Source: Mesocentrotus franciscanus
Lineage: Eukaryota > Echinodermata > Echinoidea > Camarodonta > Strongylocentrotidae
Reading direction: 5' to 3'
Assembly (NCBI GenBank): GCA_037976565.1
Contig: CP137679.1
Coordinates: 6,539,710-6,603,709 of the forward strand
DNA: 64,000 nucleotides
Each line of letters opens with the position of its first letter. Position 1 is the stretch's first letter. Made by a program: the position numbers and the translations under genes. A model generated the notes under the pieces. That model was not told where the DNA came from. It saw nothing but the letters and a program-made list of their open reading frames with translations, and made no database searches. Positions 28,201-41,500 of the stretch are shown here, piece after piece.

Positions 28201-31200
28201 CTTAATTTCAAAAGAATAAAGTTTTCGAGTGAAAAGAGGTTCATAAAATAAGATTTCCAATATTTCAATGACTACAGTCAACGTTTTAAACTCATAGGCT
28301 TGTAGTTTACAGGATTATAAGAAATAAAATTACAATTCCATCCCCCATCCATCCCCAACAGTGAAAAAAATACATGGGGGCGGCGATTTCGCCCGGAAAC
28401 ACCATAAACAGCCCCGAAATAGGCAAGAAATCCGATTACGGGGGCGACTTCAAAAAATGAAATGATCTAAAATCGCCCCCGTAACTATTGCCGCACGACT
28501 ACGAGCGGCCGCTTTCTGTGCTAGCTTCGTATTCATTGTGTGCATCTTGTTCGGCGTGCGCTGAATCTCCGTGTAAAATTGTTTACACACAAATTCGGTC
28601 GTAAAAAACTCCATTCATAGAGTTCATACCTTACCATGTCGCACCGTTGTCGCACGTAAACACGTAAATTTTCGCAGTTGCGAGACGGAGCGTAGGGACC
28701 GAGTTTTTGGCGGTCGATTTTGTTTTGATGGCTTATTAGCTGAACCTAGACCATTCACTAAACCGTAGCGAAACATCGAGAAAATGCAATCTATTTCCAT
28801 CTTGATTGCCGTAATTTTTATATAGTTTTTGTGAATAGAGGTATGAAATCAAAGCTTATTTTATGATTATTCTAGCCATCCTTACTGAATTTTGATAATC
28901 ATATTTTAAAGTAAAGTTTTCACAAGAAAATCAGAGAAAATCATCGTGACTGACAGTTCAGTTTCAGTCCACACACGTACAGTACAGTGCAGTGCCACTG
29001 CACTGCAGCTGCTGTCAGAACTGTGACTGTGTGAGCTAGAGTCGAAGAGACTCAACAACACTTTGGAATTGCTATCTATTCGCATCATTACTGCCGCGAT
29101 TTCAATATAGTTTCGTGAATAGAGGTATGAAACCTAAGCTTAGATTGTGATTAATCTGGCCATAGTTGTATACTGAATTTCGATAATCATTTTTCAAAGT
29201 AAAGTTTTCACAAGAAAATCAGACAGTCGTTTAAAAACAGAGACATATTTTTTAACTCTTTGCCCGCTACGTTCGGCTAGCGGAACATACAGCGGGCTGC
29301 CAACTTCGACTCAAGTCACATTTCATTCACAATACACGGAACGCATTTAATTCTATTGTACACACACACAATAGTAACGTGCTTCACATTGTATACACAT
29401 CACACTTCATTGCACCGCAGACATTGTTTACATTGACATTTTCCGAGAATCAAAAGTTATTGCGAGTTGAATAAGCATAGTCCATGCAGAACCCCTCCTA
29501 AGGTGGCACCCTAAAAACAATGTGGCACAGGGGGGATTGTGTACGTGGCGGGCAAAGAGTTAAAATTATAGTAATACTTTTACTATGATACAGTTCTTGC
29601 ATCAAATCAATGCATTGAAACAGCTTTCTTTTTGAATGGGTAATTAATGGGTAAATATGAAGCAGGAAGCCCGAAGCCTTAAACTTCTTCTTCTTCCAGT
29701 ATAGTACAGACCGCCGTTGGCGTATTATCGCACCTTTTGCTTGTCAAGTGCAGAGTGTACAGTGCAAGTAAAAGGCTCTACAAGAATTCTATGTGCAGCT
29801 AAAAATAGTCTGAAGCTCAACGGAGCTTAATGTGTTGCACCTTCTGCTTGAAAAGTTCCAAAGAGGTGCAATCGACGACAGCGGATGGTAAGGAGTTCCA
29901 CAGTCGGATAGTATCTGGGTAGAACGTGGTTTGGAATAGCAGAGTTCGGGCAAAGGGGACCTGGAACTTCTGTGGATTTCCACGGGTTTGGGGACCAACA
30001 ACTGGTATGAAGTATGTGACTGGAAGATCAACCAGGCCGTGGAGTATGCTGTAAACCATGCATACTTTCTGCTGCGCCCTTCTTTCCTGCAGACTTGCCC
30101 ATTGAAGTTGATTCAGCATGGCTGTGACACTGCTTGTGCGCCGGTAGTCACCCACGACAAAGCGGCGTTGCACCATTTCCACCTTTCTGATGTTCTCCTG
30201 GGTGGACGGGTCCCACACTATTGCAGCATACTCCATCACAGGGCGTACTAATGTCTTGCACAGCAACTCCTTTGTCTTTTGCGGGCAGGCCCTCATGTTT
30301 CTTTGCAGGAAGCACCGTACAGCGTTGGCTTTTTGGTGGTGACGTTTACATGGTGATTCCACTTCAGGTTGCTCTGGATGTGGACCCCAAGTACTTTGCA
30401 GTTTCTGTTACCTGTAGCTGCTCTCCATGAATGAAGTAAGGAAAAGAGGCTTTGTATGTCTGCCTTTACTAGAGACATGCATAACCTGGCATTTTTGAGG
30501 GTGAAATTGCATCAGCCAGTCTGCTTCCCATTCTTGGAGTGCATCTAAGTCCTTCTGCAGGCATGCTGCATCATCTGCACTTGCCACCTTCCTGTACAAT
30601 ATGCAGTCATCTGCAAACAGTTTCACCGTAGACTGGGCTGATATGCAGTTAGGAAGATCGTTGATGAACAGCAGGAAGAGAAGAGGCCCGACGACACTGC
30701 CTTGAGGAACGCCCGACAGGACGGAGAGGTGTGAGAAGTGCATCCATCAAGCAATACCCTCTGTGAGCGGCTTGTAAGGAATTGCTCAATCCAGCTGTGG
30801 GTATTTCCTCAGATTCCATAGTAGTGGGTCTTATGGAGGAGTCTTCCATGCGGAACCTTATCAAAAGCCTTTGATAGGTCCAACAGGATCACATCTATCT
30901 GGTCTCTCGAGTCAATTCCACTGGAAAGATCTTGAATAGTGAGGAGAAGTTGGGATGTGCAAGACCGTCTCTTCCGGAATCCATGTTGAGCATCTGACAG
31001 AATGTGAAAGTCATCAAGATGCTCAAGGATACTGCTGCATACGATGTGTTCCAATGTCTTGCAGATAATAGATGTCAGTGACACAGGCCTGTAGTTGACT
31101 GCTTGGCACCGCTCTCCTTCTTAAAGATGGGAACTACGTCTGCCTTCTTCCAGTCCTCTGGAACGTCTCCTCGATTCAGTGAAGCTTGAAAAAGCATAGT

Positions 31201-34200
31201 CAACACTAGAGTTATTTCCAATGACAGCTCCTTTAGTAGTTGTGCAGGAAGTTTGTCTGGTCCAGTAGCTTTATGTATCTGGAGAGAAGAAAGCAGTTTG
31301 TAGACACCAGCTGGTGAGATCTGGATTTCATCCATGTCTGGAAATGGACTTGGTCCTTTATCCTTCATGGCTGACATGTCTTCATTCCTGTTAAACACTG
31401 ATGTAAACTGGTGATTCAGTATGTTGGCCTTCTCCTTGCTGTCTGAATGTGTCATCCCATTGGTGTCTTTTAGTGGGGCTACTCCAGTACGGTCATTCCT
31501 CTTACTGCTGATGAAACTCCAGAATCGTTTGGGGTTTGCCGTGGAGTCTGGGCTGATGATGTTGTTGATGTATTCACTGTAAGCTTGTTTGCAAGCTGCT
31601 TGAGTTGATTTCTTGATCTCCCGATATCTGTTGAAATTCTCCTGTCTGCCAGTTGCTAGAGCATGATTGAAGCCCGCTTTTTCCTCCTCGATAACCGTTT
31701 CACCGACCTTGTGACCCATGGCTGACTAAAGCGAGTGGATGTCATTTTCGCTGGTACGTGGCTGTCCATCATGTTTAGCAGGCTGATCTTGAAACAGTCC
31801 CACATCTCATGAACTGAGCTCTGTTCAGTATATTTGTTCAGGAACTCTTGCTGAAACTGACGGCAGTCCTGTTTCATTCCCAGCAGGTTGGCCTTCTTCC
31901 ATAGGTAGATTTTCCTTTTCACCGGCTTACTCCTTTTCGCTGTTACATCTGAATCAACACCAACGATGTCATGATCACCAAGACCAGGTAGTAGAGTACA
32001 TTCGTTGATCAGCGTTGGCCTGTTGGTTAAGAAGAGATCAAGTACATTATCTCCTCGTGTTGGAAAGTTAACCATCTGTTGCAAGTTGCAGTTCTGCATC
32101 ATGTCTAGGAATCTCTTGTTGATAGAAGCCGGGTTACTGTGACCACTAACACTCAAGTCTTCCCAATTAATGTCTGGTAAGTTGAAGTCACCACCTATCC
32201 ACAATACTGCCTTTCTGTTCTGGACATAGAGTTCTTCAATCGTAGAACAGATCCTATCCATGTATTGCGTGTCACTGTTGGGAGGGCGATACAGGGCTCC
32301 CACAATTAGGCTTACATCTTTTCCGAATGACAGTTTGATGTATACATGCTCTCCTTCGTCTTGTATTTGCAAGGTGTTGTATGTTAAGTCACTTCTTACT
32401 GCTAGTAGGACTCCACCATGACCACCCTCTCGATCTTTTCGCACTACACTGTAGCTAGGCGGGAAAATCTCTGAGGTGAAAATGGAGCTGTTGAGCCAGG
32501 TTTCAGTCCCAATGATGATACTGGGTTCTGTTGATTCTATAAGAACAGCCAATTCCTCCTTCTTGTTCCTTATACTCTGGAAATTTACATTAAGGATTTT
32601 CATGCTACAAAGTTGTTGTTCTTGCTTGGATCCCTTCTTCCTGCGCTTCATGGGTGAGGAAGTGTGCTGCGGTGGGCCAAAACTAGCAGCGGAAGAGGAA
32701 GAGCTGCTGATAGTGTCCTGCCTGGCATCACTACCACTACATCCGGTGGTGTTGTCATTTCATAGATCCAGCGTTTCAAAGGTGTTGGACGTTTCAAGCT
32801 GAGTATGATCAGAAAGACTGCTTGAGAACTGTGGCAGGCCACATTTAACACAGTGCCATGAGACATTAGGATCATGAAGGGCCTCATACACCTGTGTTGT
32901 CATGCCCATGCACTGAACATGATACCACCCATCACAATCGTCGGAAGCAACCCCACGTTGCTTCCAGGTAACTGCTCGAGAACATATCTGGCAAGGATAT
33001 TTTGGAGCTCTTGGTCCAGGGTTTAGTTCAACATCTGAAGCAATAGAGAGCAGCACAAAAGTAAGATACAGCAGGGTGTGTTTCTTTACATGCTCAGGAG
33101 CAGTGTTAGTACATCTCCTTATCCTTCGACTTGATGCACAGGCTGACCAATGAAGACTTTCCTGAAGCCAACTGCTGGTGGTAGTTGAAGGATTGAAAGT
33201 GTGTTGAAGCCTTATCAGTTCTTGAAGGATAAATTCCTGCTTCTCCGTATAGGGCTCGAGTATCGGTTGGTCATAATGAATACTAACAATTGCTGAAGCC
33301 AAGAAGAGCCAGTAGAAATAGTCTATGGGGCTTGACATGGTGGCAAGAGCAAGTACGGCTAAAATGTGAAGTCCTCATCCAGCTCTAAGTCTAATTGTAG
33401 CACAATGCCACAAGTCACGTTGCGTTGTTTGTAAATCAATCAAATATACTAGACCAATTCAAAATTCAAAGAGCAGAATAATCCACATCCAACTAAGCAA
33501 AATCAAGAGCAAAATCAAAATCAATCAGTGTAACACTACAAAAACCTGTAATGTAAGCCTATTGTCCATCTTGAATATAGTATTCAACATGACGCAAGGA
33601 TGCATGACTGGGACCAGGCTAGAAGCTGTGTCTACCTGAAGCCATTCCAAGTAAGAAAGCAATCCAACGAAATCTATGCAATCCTTCACAAATAATCCAT
33701 GAGATACTATCCTGCAGTAGCTTCAGATGTTACATAACAAAATAAGAGAGTTATGCCACAATGAATTCCAGGAAATCACCAGAAAATGGGATTTAAACAA
33801 CAAATGCCTAGGTCACTGTACACTCAGCACTGACATCACAATCACAATCCAAGATATATAAGCCAGTAAGCCTACTAAAAATAAACTCAACAAACTGTAT
33901 TACTGTAGGGTCTATACTTTTATGAATGAAAAAGTAGCCCCCGAAAAAAGAGCCCCCGAAATGGAAAAAGAGCCCCCGAAAGTTAAAAAAGTAGCCCCCG
34001 AAAATTTCCCAAAATTGGATATGGAGCCCCCGAAATAAAAAATTAAGTATTTTTTCCCTGATCCCCAATGTAATTTTTCTCCAGTTTGATTGTTACAAAT
34101 TTACATTTTTCTAAAATAAATATAAAATCAACTGTATTTCATACAAATACCCAAATAATAAGTTTTTACAATTCATAAAATAAGGAATGCACGATTGCAG

Positions 34201-35565
34201 GCTAGGAATTACTTTTTTTTTTAAGGGGGCTACTTTTCAAACAAGTGAAACGCTCTCGGCGGTCTCGCCTGCATTACGCAATTCAGCATTACGCAATTCG
34301 ATATGATGAAAAATTGAGGTTGGGACATTATTTTTATAGGCAGGGTGGCCCATTTGCAGACCCCCGAAAATGAAATCCTCTGAATATAATAAGCATTTTG
34401 AAGTGAATATTGATTATGAATCATCAGAATAATTATTTACTGTATCATAAGAATACAATATAATGAGATTTAGTGTATGGGTAAGACTATAAATGTTTCA
34501 ATGCTTGTCAGTAATTTACAAATAAAGTTATCTAATAAACTTTTTAAGAAAAGAGGATTTTCAGCATTTTGTGTAAAAACAATTGGAAGGTAAAGCCCAT
34601 CTACATCACATCACGTCTCATTAGCATAATGAGAACATTATTATGAGATATACTCCAATATATATTATCGAAACATCAATATTGTCACCTAGCTGTAACT
34701 GATCATGTACATACTAGGCCTGGGATCGAATACTAAAATTACTATTAGAATATTCATGGGAAAGTACTGAATGATTCAAATATTTACTTTCATGAAATAT
34801 GAACAAATAACAACAATTTATTTATTAATTCTCATATTAAATTTTGAGAACATAATCCAAGTCTACTGACCTAAAATGACCTTTGACCTTGACTTTGTGA
34901 CCTGGAATTTGTGTCACATGATTTGTGATACTTGATAGCCCTTGGGTACAAGTTTCATGGAATTTGAACAAACACTTTTGAAATTATGCTAAAATTTCAA
35001 AATCTTGATGTTGATGCCACAACAAAGTCTAAGTTTCCAGACCTGAAATGACATTTGACCTTTACTTTGTCACCTAAAAGACTAATAACATGATTGGTGA
35101 TACTTGATAACCCTTATGTTCAAGTTTCATGGAATAGGAATGTATACTTTCAAAATTATGATAACAATTAAAAAATCTTAGCCTGATGCCACAACATAGT
35201 TAAGTTTGTTGACCTGAAATGACCTTTGACCTTGACCTAGTGGGCTGAAATTCTACTCACATGATTGGGGATACTTGATAACCCTTTAGTCTAAGTTTCA
35301 TTGAATAAGAACTTATACTTTCAAAATTATATTACAAATTCAAAAACTTAACCTCAGGTTAAGTTTTTGATGATGATGCCACAACATAGTCTAAGTTTGT
35401 TGACCTGAAATGACCTTTGACCTTGACTTTGTGACCTGAAATTTTCCTCACATGATTGGGGATACTTGATAACCCTTTAGTCCAAGTTTCATTTAATAGG
35501 ACCTTATACTTTCAAAATTATATTAACAATTCAAAACTTAACCTTAGGTTAAGTTTTGATGTTGA

Positions 35566-35596
<31 letters not shown>

Positions 35597-38500
35597 GGAA
35601 AAGCGGCGCCTATTTCTCGCTTTTTGCTACGCAGGCGAGACAAAAACCAAGGGGCTACTTTTGAAAAGAGGGGGCTACTTTTTTAAAGCCATATTGTAAG
35701 CTGAAACAATAAGTTGTTTTTTCCTTAGCAATACTGCTAGCGACCAAATTGGTACGTAATATGTTATTTAGTCTTTTTTATCATGGATCTGGAAAATGCA
35801 ATCCCATTAAAAAACTAGATGGAACTTCAACTGCGCGCAGTCGAAAAATGCCTCCGCCATAGAGCAATTTTACAAACCAAAATGGAAGCAATTTTTAAAA
35901 TTCAAGTTTGATTGTAATCCATCTGTTGGTTCTAATGATAACACGATCACGAGCTATTTAGGATACAAAATGAGCCCTGTGACCTTTGACCTCGTGACCC
36001 CAATTCTAATCAGTTCATTGACTCTGCAAGATACATACATGACCCAAGTTTGGCGGTAATCCATCAATCGGTTCTTGAAATAACGTTATCACAAGCTATT
36101 TTGCATACATAACGAGCCCTGTGACCTTTGACCTCGTGACCCCAAAATCTAATCAGTTCATTAGCTCTGCAAGATACATACATGACCCAAGTTTGGCGGT
36201 AATCCATCAATCGGTTCTTGAGATAACGCGATCACGAGCTATTTTTGCATACATAATGAGCCCTGTGACCTTTGACCTTGTGACCCCAAAATCTAATCAG
36301 TTCATTAGCTCTGCAAGATACATACAGGACCCAAGTTTGGCGGTAATCCATCAATCGGTTGAGATAACGCGATCACGAGCTATTTTTGCATACATAATGG
36401 ACCCTGTGACCTTTGACCTCGTGACCCCAAAATCTAATCAGTTCATTAGCTCTGCAAGATACATACATGACCTGAGTTTGGCGGTAATCCATCAATTGGT
36501 TCTTGAGATAACGCGATCACGAGAACGGGACGTGCGCACAGACGTGCGTGCGTGCGTATGTACGCACGGACTGACAACCAGAAAACATAATTCCCGGCTA
36601 CTTTGTAGCGGAGGCATAAAAAGTAACCATGTATTGCCATTATAAAGAATTAAAGCTCGTTTTCATTTGATTTTTTTTTAAAGAATGACATGCGCTGCAT
36701 ATGAAATTCAATTGTCAGTGCCTTTTGCTTTTTCTCATGAACTGTGTACCCATAAGACATTGAGTGATTTCAAGTACGGTGTTCGGTGTTGGTGTTGGTG
36801 TTGAGAGCATGGAAAGGCTGCTAAACCGAGCTCCAACACCGACGGTCAGTTTAGAAGGACGATACCGATCGCGTTATCGATAGCTCAACACCAGCCTCAA
36901 CACCGAGTGACGTCATACTCTACAGGCGAAAAGTCTTGCAATAAAAGCATAATCCTTTCAGAAATTTCATTAAAATTACATCATATCGAATATCAAATGT
37001 AAAGTCATATTAAACGAGCCTACATGCTCCAAAATCTAAACAGATCGTCTTCCTATGGTGATACATACTATCATTAAGTTTGAAGTGAAAATTCTCCAGT
37101 GGTTCTTGAGATATCGCGATAACGATCTCAATGTATGGAATTTCATAAGTTGACCTCTGTGACCCTTGACCTTTGACCTACGTGCTCCAAAATCTAATCA
37201 GATTGTCTTCCTATGGTGATACACACTATCATTAAGTTTGAAGTTTAAATCTCCAGTGGTTCTTGAGATATTATGATAACAATCTCAATGTATGGAATTT
37301 CATAAGTTGACCTCTGTGACCCTTGACCTTTGGCCTACGTGCTCCAAAATCTAATCAGATCTTCTTCCTATGGTGATACATACTATCCTTAAGTTTGAAG
37401 TTTTACATCTCCAGTGGTTCTTGAGATATCATGATAACAATCTCAATGTATGGAATTTCATAAGTTGACCTCTATGACCCTTGACCTTTGACCTACGTGC
37501 TCCAAAATATAATCAGATTGTTTTCCTATAGTGATACACACTATCACTAAGTTTGAAGTTTAAATCTCCAGTGGTTCTTGAGATATCATGATAACAATCT
37601 CAATGTATGGAATTTCATAAGTTGACCTCTGTGACCCTTGACCTTTGACATACGTGCTCCAAAATCTAATCAGATCGTCTTCCTATGGTGATACATACTA
37701 TCCTTAAGTTTGAAGTTTAAATCTCAAATGGTTCTTGAGATATCGCGCTAACAAACTCAATACAAGGAATTTCATAAGTTGACCTCTGTGACCTGTGACC
37801 TTTGACCTACGTACTCCAAAATCTAATCAGATCGTCTTCCTATGGTGATAAATACTATTCCCGAGTCTTAAGTTTAAATCTTAAATGGTTCTTGAGATAT
37901 TGTGATAACGGTCAAACGGGACGGACGTACGGACGGACAACCCAAAAACATGATGCCTCCGGCACCACCTTCGGTGGCGGAGGCATAAAAATGTTATTCC
38001 ATTTAAAATTGTGTTAATTATAACTTAAAACCATTAAATGTGAGTGAATATTTGTACTGTTGTCCCATTTTACTGATGTATTTGTTACAACGAAACATGT
38101 AAAATCATGGCCGGGTTTTTTTTCCCCGTATAGACTCTAGAAAATTTTTAATGGCAAAGCTAGTTTCATTTCGTAGACAGAAATTGATGCGATCAATGTC
38201 TGACAACGGCATCTATTATAATAATATAATTTAATTAAATCGTTGTGAGAAAATTTCTGAGGTATAGGAACATCATTTATATATTTAATTACGGGTTTTT
38301 TTATAACAAAATTCAATTTCTGTCTACGAAACTTAGTTACATACGGGAAAAATCTGGCATTGATTTATTGCATGTTTCGTTATAAAAAATATATCAATAT
38401 GTGGGACAACAGTAAAATATTCACCCACATTTACTGGTTTTAAGTTATATAAACTTATAAATAACACAATTTTAAACGGAATCACATTTTTTTTATAGGA

Positions 38501-41500
38501 TTGCATTGACGATGATAACAATTCGGGTAAGAAAAAATACTAAATAAACATATAACGTACCAATTTGGTCGCTAGCAGTTCAGCACTGACGGACGTAGAC
38601 CGAAGATTTCTGTCTCTTTCGTTTGTTAGCCTCTGATTTGGGTAGGGTCGGCATCTCTCTTTAGAGACAGAAGCCGACCATAGGGACTGCATTGCAAACT
38701 GGTGTTCGTGTCCGAACACCAAACTTATGCCCAAAATACTACATTTTACCCAATGCATATCCGATGCATTTATTATTGTAAATTAGGCCTAGGCTAAACT
38801 ACATCGGTTCCACTTACCAGATTGACTGTATGATGCGTTTAAGGGTCTTTTTTCTGGATTTTCATCCCCGAAATTGAGCTCCGTGTTGAAATTCTTGCAG
38901 CAGTATTTTAAACGGTTACTGCCCATAAGGGTCATCTTCCTTCATGCGGTAAAATGTAGTAGTTTGGTGTTCGGACACGAACACCAGTTTGCAATGCAGT
39001 CCCTATGGTCGGCTTCTGTCTCTAAAGAGAGGAGCCGACCCTACCCAAATCAGAGGCTAACGAACAAAAGAGACAGAAATCTTCGGTCTATGACGGACGG
39101 TACTTGCAAGTACCTATTTGCTACAAGCATGTATATATGGGTATGATACGGTACTTTGTATTATATATACAATGTAGCAGACACAAGCGCGCGTTACCTG
39201 CTGGTTGACATCATATCGACACGTGCACGGCCATGCATGCATTATATTATTGCCAGTACTCAGATCGTTCGATCGTGCGAGCTCGCTAAGCAGTGCGATG
39301 CGTCATTGATCGGCAAGCTTGTGTCCGTTGGGGCTCGGTGCGCGGGCGGCTGGCCAGGCTGGCGATCAGAATCAGGCGATCAGAATCAGTAGCGAAAATC
39401 ATACGGGGGCGACTCTTCTTAGAATGGTCGCCCCTTCATGTACGGTTTTCAGGATTTTAGGGGGCGATTTTGAGACTCATGGGGGCAAAGTCGCCCGTCA
39501 CCCCCGTGTATTTCCGACCCTGCATGATTGGAAGGTGAGGTATGAACTTACAGCATCATCAGGGTCTCCAAGAAAGAGCTTGAGATCAGGGTCATCTAGT
39601 GGCTGCCTGCATTCCTTACAACGGAGAGGAGGTTGCTATGGAAACAAACAGAAGAGAAACGAAAATGTACAACATATCTTTTAAGGGATAGTATTCTTGG
39701 TATATTTATTCAAGTAAAAGCCATTTGGATCCCTTGGTCTCGCCTCCACCTTCTTTTAGAAATTCATCAGGCACAAAATTTATGTGTCCTACCATCATAG
39801 TCATCATCTTCATGTGATCATCACCATCATCACCATCATCATCATCACCATCATCATCACCATCATCATCATCATTAACATCACCAACATCATCACTACA
39901 GATACATGTATCCTAAAAAGAGGTTTTTGTGGAACAGCAAATTTGATGAAAGAAATAGTTTTTTGATGCAGAGGGCGCTACACAAAATAATTTTTTTTGT
40001 GAGATAATGAAAACAGAGTGTCAAATTTGAAAGAATATACAATTTAAATGACAAAATCATCTTTGTTTGATCAAAATCAGTTCAGAGACGGCTGAAATAT
40101 CCATAAATATAAAATTTCTAATATTTGTGGTGCCCCACAAATATACAATAAATAGAACCAGCCATTGAAAAAAAACGAGATAGCGCCTTATATGTTTTAT
40201 TCCAGCCAATGCCGATGTTGGCTTTTTGTTGGCCTTTTCGTGTTGGTTATAATACGCACAACCAGCCGGCCCGTGTTTTGTTATTATTAATTAATTAATT
40301 AACGGTCACCGTATTATTTTGAAAGTGGAGCTGAATTGGTATGATCATATTGGCTAAATTTCACACATTTTGGAGTCTAAAATTACCTTCATAGAAATTT
40401 TAGGTCCTAAAAAGCACTAGAAATGTCAAATAATAATAAGAGCAATAACCATGCAATTTGAAGGCATTTGCGGTCTGAAACGAGAACTCAACTATCTTTT
40501 TAACAAAGTAAAGATGTCATGATCCTCAACTATGTGGATGATAATGGATGAATTAAAAAAAACTGATGACTTGCTAATAAAATTTGACATAACAGCAACA
40601 ATAAGAGGGAAGAATATATTTGGTTACCTTGGTATCTGCCGCTACAGCGATACTTGTCTGGTTATTGGAACTTTTCCGTAGGTCTCTCCTAAATGAAAGA
40701 AAATTATTTTGAAGACTAGATATCATTTAACAATTCGTACAATGTTGAAATTAAAGGATATAAATGAATAGCAAAGGAAACAACTTCATGAGTTTATAAT
40801 TCAAACACTGAATGTAAGAAACCATTATGACAAGTGTTAAAGTTGCTGAAGTTCAAAATCCATTCTATTAAACATCAATCACAAATTACCATGGCACACG
40901 AAGCCCTAGTCTTCAAGTAAATTTACAAACTGTCCTACATGCGAAGGCAGTTGCCCTTTAGGACAATTTCTCAATTAATAACTTCCCTTGGAAAACTACC
41001 CAAATGGAGATGTGGCAGGAGCATGGTGGGGGGTTGATGGTAGTTTTCTTGGGTGATAGTCCAGGGAGTACATGTAGTTGTCCTAAAATGTGGCAATAGG
41101 ACGCTATTGAAAAAGTGAATAGTCAGGTTTTATGGGTTATCCTGTCAACATATTTCTTTTCACTGTTATATACTTTGTTTGTTCGTTTGTTTGGTTTACC
41201 TGACTGCTAAGTGCTTGTAAGTAAGCAACCATGGGACCGACAGCTTTACGTCTTCTCCCAAGGATATGGTAATGAGGAATAATGCCTTACCAAAGGGCAC
41301 TAGCGCTTCGACTTGGTTACGAGACCATTGCTCTACCACTGAGCCATCACAGAGATGATGGTAGTTGTATATTATATATATTCTTCATGTTTAAAGAATG
41401 AATATTTTGATAAATAAAATAGAATGAAACGAAACTTCATCTCAACTTACGACTGACATAGGTTCATCTTTAGCTCTCTCTCCCTCTTCCTCCTCTTTTT

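Larger units (their letters stand above)
29683..33340 (-). mobile_element. CR1-like non-LTR retrotransposon with N-terminal 2A peptide, inactive
   Basis: One original ORF appears to have encoded, in order: N-terminal hydrophobic leader, 2A ribosome-skipping motif, PHD-like finger, apurinic-type endonuclease, reverse transcriptase and a CR1-type C-terminal region. It is now broken by an in-frame TGA at about 32760 and several frameshifts. The 3' end, read on the minus strand, runs out in a GAAGAAGAAG-like tail near 29690, as CR1/L2 elements end in short tandem repeats. The 5' UTR may reach about 33.8 kb; no target duplication was identified. Confidence 0.88.
35728..38583. mobile_element. Foldback element split by modular repeats
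   Basis: The left arm (35728-35812, ctgctagcgaccaaattggt) resumes at about 37988 and pairs with the right arm 38330-38583 (accaatttggtcgctagcag). Removing 35813-37987 rejoins aaaaa-atgttattccattt, matching the right arm, so the modular repeats inserted into an older foldback. Confidence 0.78.
28368..39523. other. DNMT1 intron 8 nested repeat cluster bounded by inverted ends
   Basis: The left border reads aaatacatgggggcggcgat and the right border is inverted (cacccccgtgtattt), with further matching blocks just inside (aaaatcgcccccgta on the left, tacgggggcgactc and gggggcgatttt on the right). This may be one large foldback element or two copies in opposite orientation. Inside lie the 29256 MITE, the LINE, the 34242 and 35813 elements and two foldbacks. 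Confidence 0.55.

Noticed and set aside
29988..30430. Plus-strand ORFs near the LINE
   Set aside because: Antisense shadows of the reverse transcriptase C-terminal region.
32476..32802. 108-codon plus-strand ORF
   Set aside because: Antisense to the start of the LINE endonuclease region.
36121..36645. 174-codon ORF with repeated [20 protein letters not shown]
   Set aside because: A tandem 141-bp module (47 codons) stays open by chance of its period; the same module is shifted or stopped in other copies.
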